DNA of 64,000 nucleotides from the NCBI RefSeq assembly GCF_000577615.1, contig NZ_CBXX010000009.1, forward strand, positions 62,001 to 126,000. The letters are read 5' to 3'. Under the pieces are notes generated by a model. It was not told the DNA's origin. It ran no database searches and worked only from the letters and a program-made list of their open reading frames with translations. The translations under genes and the position numbers were made by a program. The DNA is from Herbaspirillum sp. RV1423 (GTDB lineage: Bacteria; Pseudomonadota; Gammaproteobacteria; Burkholderiales; Burkholderiaceae_D). Positions 17,616 to 25,331 of this stretch are shown one piece after another (the stretch's first letter is position 1; each line of letters opens with the position of its first letter).

Positions 17616-18389
17616 ATGGAAAAATTCATCAAACTGACGTTCGACGGCAGCGTCGCCATCCTGACCCTCAACAGGCCGGAAAAACTCAATGCCTGGCACA
17701 CCGAAATGCGTAACGAGATCATCGCCGCGCTCAAGCGCTGCGATCAGGACGGGCAGGTCGGCGCGGTCATCATGACCGGCGCCGGCGACCGGGCTTTTTG
17801 CGCGGGGCAGGACCTGGAAGAGGCGCACGGCTTCGATCCGCAGCGCGCCGACGAATGGATGACCGAATGGGAAAACTACTACCGCACGCTGCGTGCAATG
17901 AAGAAGCCGCTGATCATGGCGTTGAACGGGACCGCCGCCGGTTCGGCGTTCCAGGTTGCCCTGCTGGGCGATATCCGCGTCGGCCATGCCGGCTCGCGCA
18001 TGGGCCAGCCTGAAATCAATTCCGGTATCCCGAGCGTCACCGGTCCCTGGATCATGACGCAGATGCTCGGCCTGTCGCGCACCATCGAACTGACGCTGAC
18101 CGGCCGCATGATGGAAGCGGAAGAGGCGCACCGCCTCGGCCTGATCCATCATCTGGTGCCGGCCGCCGAAGTCATGAGCAAATCGCTGGCCATCGCGCGT
18201 GAACTGGCGGCCAAGCCGCCGGTGGCGATGCGTCTCGACAAGCAGCGCTTCTATGAGATCACCGAAGCCGGTTTTGCCGACGCCATCAGCGCCGGCCGCC
18301 GCATCCAGGGCGAAGCCTACGCCACCGGCGAACCGGCCCGCATGATGGAAGAATTTTTCAAAAAGCGCGGCCGCGCCATCGCAAGCTGA
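17616..18389 (+). CDS. Enoyl-CoA hydratase/isomerase (crotonase) family protein
   Basis: 257 residues. Crotonase fold: LTLNRPEKLNAW, the first oxyanion-hole region AFCAGQDLEE, the second oxyanion-hole region ALNGTAAGSAFQVALLGDIRVG, and MGQPEINSGIPSVTGPW with an acidic residue near position 132. The usual AGGG is replaced by AGSAF, so substrate preference may differ from short-chain enoyl-CoA hydratases. Cytoplasmic; acts on an acyl-CoA. It heads a cluster with an ABC importer and an acyl-CoA ligase, suggesting that the imported acid is CoA-activated and then hydrated or isomerised here. CaiD-like chemistry is one possibility, but no CaiA or CaiB partner is present. Confidence 0.85.
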   Translation: MEKFIKLTFDGSVAILTLNRPEKLNAWHTEMRNEIIAALKRCDQDGQVGAVIMTGAGDRAFCAGQDLEEAHGFDPQRADEWMTEWENYYRTLRAMKKPLIMALNGTAAGSAFQVALLGDIRVGHAGSRMGQPEINSGIPSVTGPWIMTQMLGLSRTIELTLTGRMMEAEEAHRLGLIHHLVPAAEVMSKSLAIARELAAKPPVAMRLDKQRFYEITEAGFADAISAGRRIQGEAYATGEPARMMEEFFKKRGRAIAS

Positions 18390-18452
18390 ACGGCGTATCG
18401 CGTCAAGCAATCGCAGGTCTGAGGTTCCTCTAACTAATCCAAGGGAGTACGT

Positions 18453-19511
18453 ATGACTGAGCTTCTCAACAGTAATCGCCGCAACGTGCTGAAAATGGCG
18501 GGCGGCCTCGCGGTGGCGGGCGTCGCGCCGAGCGTGCTGGCGCAAACCAAACAACTGGTGGTGGCCGACCCGGGCGGTCCGTACACGGCCGCCTATCGCA
18601 AGGCTTTCTACGATCCGTTTGAAAAAGCCTCCGGGGTCAAGATCGTCAACGTGGCGCGTGAAGCACAGCCGTTGGCGCAACTGACCGCGATGGTGCAGAC
18701 CAAGAATTTCGTATGGGACGTGACCACGCTGACACTGCAGCAAGATGTCCCGATCCTTGAAGAAGCCGGCATGCTCGAGCCGCTCGGCATCGCGCCGACC
18801 GACTTCAAGAACATGCTGCCGGGTTCGATCACGTCGAGCTTTGTCGGTGTGGACGTGTACGCCACCATCCTGGCCTATCGCACCGACAAGTACGGCAAGA
18901 ACGCGCCGAAAACCTGGGCCGACTTCTGGAACGTCGAGAAATTCCCCGGCCGCCGTTCCCTGCGCCGCAATGCCATCGACACGCTGGAACAGGCGCTGAT
19001 GGCCGACGGTGTGCCGATCGACAAACTGTATCCGCTCGACCTCGACCGCGCTTTCAAGAGCCTCGACCGCGTCAAGAAACACGTGGCCGTATGGTGGACC
19101 AGCGGCGCGCAAGCGATGCAGTTGATCCAGTCGGGCGAAGTCGACATGATCTCTACCTGGAACGCCCGGGCGCAGACTGCCATCGAAGGCGGCGCGCCGG
19201 TGGCGATCAACTGGAACCAGGGCCTGTATTCGGTTGAAGGCTGGGGCGTGCCGAAGGGCAATCCGCGCGCGGCCGTCGCCAGGGAGTTCGCCAAGTTCTG
19301 CGCCGACGCCAAGCGCCAGAGCGGTTTCACCGATACGCTGGCCTACGGTCCGACCGCGCTGGAAGCCTACAAGGACATTCCCGCCGCGCGCGCCGCCATC
19401 CTGCCGACCGCGCCCGCCAACATCGGCCAGATGCGTCCGCCGAACGGCCCCTGGTGGCACAAGAACCGCAACGCCGTATCGGATCGCTTCAACGCCTGGT
19501 TACTCTCCTGA
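18453..19511 (+). CDS. ABC transporter substrate-binding protein (PotD-like)
   Basis: 352 residues. N-terminus SNRRNVLKMAGGLAVAGVAPSVLAQ looks like a Tat signal (RRNVLK) with cleavage after VLA. The mature protein has the type-2 periplasmic fold of spermidine/putrescine-type binding proteins (LVVADPGGPYTAAYRKAFYDPFEKASG, KTWADFWNVEKFPGRRSLR, STWNARAQ). It delivers the cluster's substrate to the fused permease. GGGAG precedes the start. Ligand unknown: PotD-like proteins of this group bind polyamines, opines, betaines or aromatic acids. Confidence 0.87.
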   Translation: MTELLNSNRRNVLKMAGGLAVAGVAPSVLAQTKQLVVADPGGPYTAAYRKAFYDPFEKASGVKIVNVAREAQPLAQLTAMVQTKNFVWDVTTLTLQQDVPILEEAGMLEPLGIAPTDFKNMLPGSITSSFVGVDVYATILAYRTDKYGKNAPKTWADFWNVEKFPGRRSLRRNAIDTLEQALMADGVPIDKLYPLDLDRAFKSLDRVKKHVAVWWTSGAQAMQLIQSGEVDMISTWNARAQTAIEGGAPVAINWNQGLYSVEGWGVPKGNPRAAVAREFAKFCADAKRQSGFTDTLAYGPTALEAYKDIPAARAAILPTAPANIGQMRPPNGPWWHKNRNAVSDRFNAWLLS

Positions 19512-19524
19512 TCATCACGACATC

Positions 19525-20583
19525 ATGACCGCCAGACTGCAAACCTGCGCAATCAGCAAGCATTACGACAACGTCATCGCGCTTTCTCCGACCGATCTCG
19601 ACGTGCGGGACGGCGAGTTCCTGACCTTGCTCGGGCCGTCCGGCTCGGGCAAGACCACGCTGCTGCAAATCCTCGCCGGGCTGGTTGAACCCAGCGGCGG
19701 CACCTTGCTCATCAACGGCAAGGACGCCACCCACGCCCCTGCCGGCGAACGCGGCATCGGCATGGTGTTCCAGAGCTACGCGTTGTTCCCGCACCTGTCG
19801 GTATGGGAAAACATCGCCTATCCGCTGCGCATGCGCAAGATGGACAAGCCCGCGATGGCCGCCGCCGTCAGGGATGCGCTGGAAATGGTGCAGATGGGAA
19901 GCTATGCGAACCGCTTGCCGCGCGAGCTGTCCGGCGGCCAGCAGCAGCGCATCGCGCTGGCGCGCTGCTTCGTCTACAAGCCTTCGGTGATTTTGCTCGA
20001 CGAACCGCTCGGCGCGCTCGACAAGAAATTGCGCGAGCACATGCAATCCGAGATCCGCAGCCTGCACAAGGATCTCGGCGCGACCTTCATCTACGTCACG
20101 CACGACCAGGAAGAAGCGCTGAACCTGTCCGACCGCATCTGCCTGATGAACCAGTCGAAGATCGAGCAGATCGGCACGCCGGAAGATTTGTACGATCGCC
20201 CGGCGACGGCGTTCTCGGCGCAGTTCATCGGCTATTCCAATCTGCTGTCGGGCCGCATCGGCGAAACCTCCGGCGGCGCGCAGCTCGGCAACGGCCGCTT
20301 TGCGGTGCCGTTGCCGGCGCAGCGGCCGGCCGGCGCGGTCGATGCGGCCGAGATATCGCTGGTGGTGCGCCCGGAAGAAGCGCGCCTGGCCAGCGTCGAC
20401 GATGCCTACCTGAAGGGCATCGTCACCGACGTCGTCTTCGCGGGTTCGGATTGCCGCGTGCTGGTCGATATCGGCGAAAGCCGGCCTTTCCTGCTGCGTT
20501 GCGGCCGGCGCGAGACGCCGTCGGTCGGCGCCGGCGTCGGCGTGAGATGGAATCCGGAACACGCCGCAATTGTGACCTGTTAA
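19525..20583 (+). CDS. ABC transporter ATP-binding protein (PotA-like)
   Basis: 352 residues. Walker A GPSGSGKT at 37-44, Q-loop MVFQSYALFPHLSV, signature LSGGQQQRIALAR, Walker B VILLDEPLGALD, switch His in YVTHDQEEA. A C-terminal TOBE-type domain (~270-352; VVRPEEARL, LKGIVTDVVFAGSDCRVLV) places it in the PotA/CysA/UgpC group. It is 13 bp downstream of the binding-protein gene and 18 bp before the permease gene, so all three form a tight operon. It energises import by the fused permease. Confidence 0.9.
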   Translation: MTARLQTCAISKHYDNVIALSPTDLDVRDGEFLTLLGPSGSGKTTLLQILAGLVEPSGGTLLINGKDATHAPAGERGIGMVFQSYALFPHLSVWENIAYPLRMRKMDKPAMAAAVRDALEMVQMGSYANRLPRELSGGQQQRIALARCFVYKPSVILLDEPLGALDKKLREHMQSEIRSLHKDLGATFIYVTHDQEEALNLSDRICLMNQSKIEQIGTPEDLYDRPATAFSAQFIGYSNLLSGRIGETSGGAQLGNGRFAVPLPAQRPAGAVDAAEISLVVRPEEARLASVDDAYLKGIVTDVVFAGSDCRVLVDIGESRPFLLRCGRRETPSVGAGVGVRWNPEHAAIVTC

Positions 20584-20601
20584 GTCCACGGGAAATAGTC
20601 C

Positions 20602-22338
20602 ATGTCCAACTCTTCGGCCAAAAAATCGCTGCGCGCCTGGCTGCCGGCCTTGCCGTGCCTGGTGTTCCTGATCTGTTTCTTCTGCGTGCCGGTGGTGGAG
20701 ATCCTGCAGACCGGCATGTACGATGCCGGCGGCCACGTCACGCTGGACCAGTTCCGCCGCATGACCAGCGATCTGGTGTTTGCCAAGGTGCTCGGCAATA
20801 CCTTCCTGATTTCGGGGCTGACCGCTTTGCTGTCGGTGCTGCTGGGTTTTCCGGTGGCCTATTTCCTCAGCCAGTTGAGCGACAGGTTCCGTGAAAGATG
20901 GATGATCTGGATCATGGTGCCGTTCTGGACCAGCTACCTGGTCAAGACCTTCGCCTGGATCCTGGTGCTGTCGAAGACCGGCATCCTGCTGACGCTGGCG
21001 TCCGGCCTGGGACTGGTCGACGATCCGGCGGCGCTGGCGCCGTCGATGACGGGCGTGATGATCGGCATGGTGCACGCCATGCTGCCGCTGGCGGTGATCA
21101 ATATGCTGCCCATCATGCGCGGCGTCAATGCCCAGCTCCTGCAGGCGGCCGAGACCCTGGGCGCCAATCGCTCGGTAGCTTTCTTTTCGGTGTTCCTGCC
21201 GATGGCCGGGCCTGGCATCGCCGCCGCCGGATTGCTGGTGTTCATCACCAGCCTCGGTTTCTTCATCCTGCCGGCGCTGCTGGGCACGCCCAGGGAAACC
21301 ATGGTCGCGCAGATGGTGATCTCGGCGATCAACGATCTGTTCAACCTGCCATACGCCGCGGCCTTGTCGACCATCCTGCTGATCTTCGCCGTGGCGGTCT
21401 TCATGCTTTACGACAAGCTGGTGGGGCTATCCTCGCTGAGCGGCGAGGCCCGCGCCGCGCCGAAGAAGAACCGATCCGCGGCGACGGCCGTGCTGATCCG
21501 GGTGGGCCGCCTGTGCGGCAGCGGCTACGGCATGGCCGGGCCGGCATTGGCGAAGGTCAGGGGCTTGCGGCTGTACAGCGTGATGGTCGTGGCCCTGCTG
21601 TCGTTGCCGATTCTGGTGGTGTTCCCGATCGCCTTCACCGATTCGCCGTTCCTGTCGTTCCCGCCGCGAGGCTTCAGCCTGCGCTGGTTCGAGGCGTTCA
21701 TGCTGTCGCCGGTGTGGCAGGCTTCCTTCCTGCGCTCATTTGGGGTGGCCATCGTCACGGCCGTGGCGTCGACCGCGCTCGGCATCGGCGCCGCGCTGGC
21801 GCTGACGCGGCTGCCGGCGCGGTGGACCAAGCCGGTGTTCGCTTTCCTGCTGGCGCCGCTGATCGTGCCGCGCATCGTGGTGGCGGTCGGTCTGTTCTAT
21901 CTTTTTTCCCGGCTGGAGCTGGTCGGCACCGACCTGGGCCTGGTGATCGGCCATACGGTGCTGGCGATTCCCTACGTGGTGGTCACCATGGCGGCGGCGC
22001 TCAAGCGCTTCGACTGGCGCATCGACGACGCCGCGAAGATCCTCGGCGCATCGTCCTTCGCGCGGCTGCGCACGATCCAGTTGCCGATGATGATCGGCAG
22101 CGTCGCGGCGGCCTTGCAGATGGCCTTCATCATTTCCTTCGACGAACTCACCATCGCGATCTTCGTCAGCGGCGGCATGAAGAACACGCTGCCCAAGCAA
22201 ATGTGGGACGACATGATCCTGCAAGTCAATCCGACCCTGGCCGCGGTGTCGCTGGTCATGGTCATCGTGATCGCGCTGCTGGTGCTCTTGCCTGCTCTCT
22301 ATAAAACCGCGCGGCGCCGCGCATCCACTTCTTACTGA
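20602..22338 (+). CDS. Fused two-domain ABC permease (PotB-PotC in one chain)
   Basis: 578 residues, twice the length of a single PotB or PotC. The N-terminal half (~1-275) is PotB-like with its EAA loop as AAETLGANRSVAFFSVFLP near residue 185. A ~50-residue basic linker (ARAAPKKNRSAATAVLIRVGR) joins it to a PotC-like half (~325-570) with a second EAA loop, DDAAKILGASSFARLRTIQLP, near residue 480. About 12 membrane segments in all. No stop codon or frameshift separates the halves, so one polypeptide supplies both channel halves. It follows potA-like by 18 bp and precedes the ligase gene by 8 bp. Confidence 0.88.
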   Translation: MSNSSAKKSLRAWLPALPCLVFLICFFCVPVVEILQTGMYDAGGHVTLDQFRRMTSDLVFAKVLGNTFLISGLTALLSVLLGFPVAYFLSQLSDRFRERWMIWIMVPFWTSYLVKTFAWILVLSKTGILLTLASGLGLVDDPAALAPSMTGVMIGMVHAMLPLAVINMLPIMRGVNAQLLQAAETLGANRSVAFFSVFLPMAGPGIAAAGLLVFITSLGFFILPALLGTPRETMVAQMVISAINDLFNLPYAAALSTILLIFAVAVFMLYDKLVGLSSLSGEARAAPKKNRSAATAVLIRVGRLCGSGYGMAGPALAKVRGLRLYSVMVVALLSLPILVVFPIAFTDSPFLSFPPRGFSLRWFEAFMLSPVWQASFLRSFGVAIVTAVASTALGIGAALALTRLPARWTKPVFAFLLAPLIVPRIVVAVGLFYLFSRLELVGTDLGLVIGHTVLAIPYVVVTMAAALKRFDWRIDDAAKILGASSFARLRTIQLPMMIGSVAAALQMAFIISFDELTIAIFVSGGMKNTLPKQMWDDMILQVNPTLAAVSLVMVIVIALLVLLPALYKTARRRASTSY

Positions 22339-22346
22339 ACAACGCC

Positions 22347-23891
22347 ATGCATCGCTACACGAATTATTTCCCGTCCAGATCCGGCGACGACAATCTGGAC
22401 GTCGTCCCTCTGCTCCTGAAAGGCCTACTCGATAACGGCGAGCGCACGCTCATCGAATTCAACGGCAAGAAAACTTCCTTTGCGGATATGGGCGCGCGCG
22501 TCGCGGCCATGCAGCAATGGCTGTCAGGCCGCGGCGTCAAGACCGGCGACCGCGTCGCCCTGATGCTGGAAAACGGCCTCGACCATATGGCGCTGATCTA
22601 TGCGCTGATGCTGTCCGGCGTGGTGTGGGTGCCCGTCAACACGCGCCTGAAAGCGCCTGGCATCAGCTACCTGCTGGGGCATTGCGCGCCGGATCTGTTC
22701 ATCGCCCAGCGCAGCTTCGCCGAACCGTTGGCCGAACTTGCCGACCTCGGCGGCAAGCTGGTCTGGCTGGACGAGATCGACGTTGCGCAAGACGCGTCGC
22801 TGCGACCCGCTGCCGCCGTCATTGCGCCGCGGGATACGCTGTGCCTGATCTACACTTCGGGCACCACCGGCGCGCCCAAAGGCGTGGTTTTCACCCATCG
22901 CATGATGCGCATCGCCGGCGAAGGCACGCTGATCGTTTCCGACGTGCGCCCGGGCGAACGCATGTTCGTGTGGGAGCCGCTGTGCCATATCGGCGGCGCG
23001 CAAATGCTGCTGGTGCCTTTCCTGCAATCGACTGAGCTGCATATCGTCGAACGATTTTCCGCCAGCAAATTCTGGCGGCAGGTGGCAGCGGCGCGGGCTA
23101 CCCATCTGCATTATCTCGGCGGCATCCTCGACATCCTCATGCAATTGCCGCCCGAGGCGCAGCCGCAGCGGCACACCCTGCGCGTGGCATGGGGCGCGGG
23201 CGTGTCGGCGCGCGCCTGGAACGGCATCCTGGAACGCCTGCAATTGTCGCTGCGCGAATGCTACGGCATGACGGAAGGGTCGAGTTTCACCACGGTCAAC
23301 GCCAGCGGCAAGGCTGGCTCGATCGGCCGCGCCTTGCCGTGGCTGAAGGTGGAATTGCTCGACCATGCGGGCGCGCCCGTGCCGCTCGGCGAGATCGGCC
23401 AGATCGTGGTGTCGAGCGAGGTCGAGGGCTGCTTCCTGCCCGGCTATCTCGACAATCCCAAGGCCAGCGCGGACGCGATCCAGAGCGGCAAGCTGCACAC
23501 CGGCGACCTGGCGCGCATGGATCAGGACGGCGATCTGTATTTCGTCGGCCGCAAGAGCGACAGCATGCGGGTGCGCGGCGAGAACGTCTCGGCCTGGGAG
23601 ATCGAGCGCGTCTTCGTCATGCATCCGGCGATCGCCGCCGCCGCCGCCGTCGGCGTTGCCGGCGAGATCGGCGAGCAGGAAATCATGCTCTACGTGCAGT
23701 GCAAGGAGGGACAGGAAGCCGCCTTCCCGGCGCTGGCGGAATGGGCGAAGTCTCGGTTGGCGAGTTATCAGGTGCCGCGCTACTACGTGCAGGCGGAGGG
23801 ATTTGAAACCACGCTGAGCGAACGCATCAAGAAGCATTTGCTGAAGCCCGACCTCGCAGCGGCGTGGGACCGGCTGGCCCGGAGCGTGTGA
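22347..23891 (+). CDS. Acyl-CoA ligase (AMP-dependent synthetase family)
   Basis: 514 residues. P-loop YTSGTTGAPKGVVFTH near residue 168, A5-like ECYGMTEGSS, A7 TGDLARMDQDGDLYFVGRKSDSMRVRGENVSAWEIE, and C-terminal Lys in SERIKKHLLKP. It activates a carboxylic acid to its CoA thioester through an acyl-AMP. The overall style is close to the crotonobetaine/carnitine-CoA ligase (CaiC) branch, but substrate cannot be read from sequence. It is placed 8 bp after the permease gene in the same operon, so it probably acts on the imported compound. Confidence 0.87.
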   Translation: MHRYTNYFPSRSGDDNLDVVPLLLKGLLDNGERTLIEFNGKKTSFADMGARVAAMQQWLSGRGVKTGDRVALMLENGLDHMALIYALMLSGVVWVPVNTRLKAPGISYLLGHCAPDLFIAQRSFAEPLAELADLGGKLVWLDEIDVAQDASLRPAAAVIAPRDTLCLIYTSGTTGAPKGVVFTHRMMRIAGEGTLIVSDVRPGERMFVWEPLCHIGGAQMLLVPFLQSTELHIVERFSASKFWRQVAAARATHLHYLGGILDILMQLPPEAQPQRHTLRVAWGAGVSARAWNGILERLQLSLRECYGMTEGSSFTTVNASGKAGSIGRALPWLKVELLDHAGAPVPLGEIGQIVVSSEVEGCFLPGYLDNPKASADAIQSGKLHTGDLARMDQDGDLYFVGRKSDSMRVRGENVSAWEIERVFVMHPAIAAAAAVGVAGEIGEQEIMLYVQCKEGQEAAFPALAEWAKSRLASYQVPRYYVQAEGFETTLSERIKKHLLKPDLAAAWDRLARSV

Positions 23892-24004
23892 TGCACTGGC
23901 CCGGCGACGGCGGAACGACGATAATAGGGAGCTTAATGCAGGGAATGTAATCCCCGGTATTCAATCGCCTACGCTGCAAAAGCAAAAAGCTGACAAGCCA
24001 TCAC

Positions 24005-24871
24005 ATGAAAAAAAATACCGACGCCGCCGACATCAAGGCCCGAGCAAAACCCGCCAAAAAAGCAGCCCCGGAATCCGCATCGGCGCAGGCCGTCGACAAT
24101 ACCGGCGTCAACTCGCCGCTCTACGTCAATTCGGTGGAAAAATGCATGCGCGTGCTGATGGCCTTCGACGGCCAGCAGCGCCAGTTGTCGCTGTCCCAGA
24201 TCGCGGCGCAGACCGGCTTCGACCTGAGCACGGCGCAGCGCTTCACCTACACGCTCATGACGCTCGGCTACCTGACCAAGGACGAAGAGATCAGGAAGTA
24301 TGAACTCGCGCCCAAGGTGCTCGATTTCGCCTATCACTACCTGACCTCCAGTGAACTGGTGCGGCGCGCGACGCCCTATCTGCAGCAACTGAGCCAGGAA
24401 ACCGAGGAAACCACCAACCTCACCATCCTGGACGGCACCGAGGTCGTGTTCGTACAGCGTATCGTCAGCCGCAACGTGCTCAATCCCAACGTCGTGACCG
24501 GCACGCGCCTGCCGGCTTATTGCACCGCCTCGGGCCTGGCGCTGATGTCGACGCTGGACGAGGCGGAGGTCGACCGGATACTCGACCAGAGCGATCTGAG
24601 AATGTATACCCCGTTCACCATCGCCGATCGCGGCCAGATCAAGAAGCGGCTGGCGCAGTTTCGCGAGCAGGGTTATGCGCATATCCGCGAAGAGTACTTC
24701 CTCGGCGACATCTCGACCGCCGCCGTGGTCACCGACTCGCGTCTCGGCCGCGCGGTCGGCGCCGTCAACATGGCGATCACCACGGCGCGCTGGGGCGGCG
24801 ACGGCGACGAGCGCCGCCATGCCGACCTGGTGATGTCGGCGGCGCGGGCGATTTCCATCCAGGGACGATAA
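24005..24871 (+). CDS. IclR-family transcriptional regulator
   Basis: 288 residues. A basic Ala/Lys-rich N-terminal tail of ~40 residues precedes a winged HTH (YVNSVEKCMRVLMAFDGQQRQLSLSQIAAQTGFDLSTAQRFTYTLMTLGYL). The IclR effector domain follows (LDGTEVVFVQRIVS, GTRLPAYCTASGLALMS, GYAHIREEYFLGDISTAAVV). It lies 113 bp after the ligase gene in the same direction, so it is the likely local regulator of the crotonase-ABC-ligase cluster. The palindrome at 17575-17595 is a candidate target. Confidence 0.88.
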   Translation: MKKNTDAADIKARAKPAKKAAPESASAQAVDNTGVNSPLYVNSVEKCMRVLMAFDGQQRQLSLSQIAAQTGFDLSTAQRFTYTLMTLGYLTKDEEIRKYELAPKVLDFAYHYLTSSELVRRATPYLQQLSQETEETTNLTILDGTEVVFVQRIVSRNVLNPNVVTGTRLPAYCTASGLALMSTLDEAEVDRILDQSDLRMYTPFTIADRGQIKKRLAQFREQGYAHIREEYFLGDISTAAVVTDSRLGRAVGAVNMAITTARWGGDGDERRHADLVMSAARAISIQGR

Positions 24872-24946
24872 TTTGCCGCCATCGCCGCAGCTTTGAGCTA
24901 CTTCTCCCCCTCTCCAAAAAAGCGACGACTCTTGTCAGCCCGGTAA

Positions 24947-24974
24947 CCATGTTGCAACCGAAGTTGCAACATGG
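24947..24974. promoter_or_regulatory. Perfect 12-bp inverted repeat after the iclR-type gene
   Basis: CCATGTTGCAAC (24947-24958) and GTTGCAACATGG (24963-24974) are exact reverse complements around CGAA; GTTGCAAC is itself a palindrome. No T-run follows, so it is either a stable RNA hairpin or a protein-binding site. The 24872-25331 spacer also holds repeat copy C and no gene. Confidence 0.5.
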
Positions 24975-25060
24975 CAATTCCGTATGAATTTATTTACGGA
25001 AAGTGAAGCAAACGGCCAGGCCGGCCTGATGCCGTTCAGCTAAGTCCATTTTCCTCAAGC

Positions 25061-25140
25061 CGTCGCCCCAGCGGACGCTGGGGCCCAGTGTCGCGAAGAT
25101 GGTCGATACGACACTGGGTCCTGACTTTCGTCAGGACGAC
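25061..25140. repeat. Dispersed double-hairpin intergenic repeat, copy C
   Basis: Inverted relative to copies A and B: it starts CGTCGCCCCAGCGGACG, continues CTGGGGCCCAGTGTCG and ends CACTGGGTCCTGACTTTCG, then TCAGGACGAC. The middle is short (GAAGATGGTCGATA). The left hairpin is diverged (CCCCAGCGGACGCTGGGG). Confidence 0.75.
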
Positions 25141-25331
25141 AGTCATATACAAGAAGCTTAATGAACGGCATCAGCCAAACCGGCCGGTTTTTTCCGAGAT
25201 GATGGCGGGCAATATCCGCCTGTCCGGCATGCGCGCGCGTGAGCGGCGTTTCGTCATGGTTTTGTCATATTCGCGTGTTGCCGCATGGCAGACATCTTGC
25301 TTCTCGGAATTGACATTTTTTGAGGGTAGGT

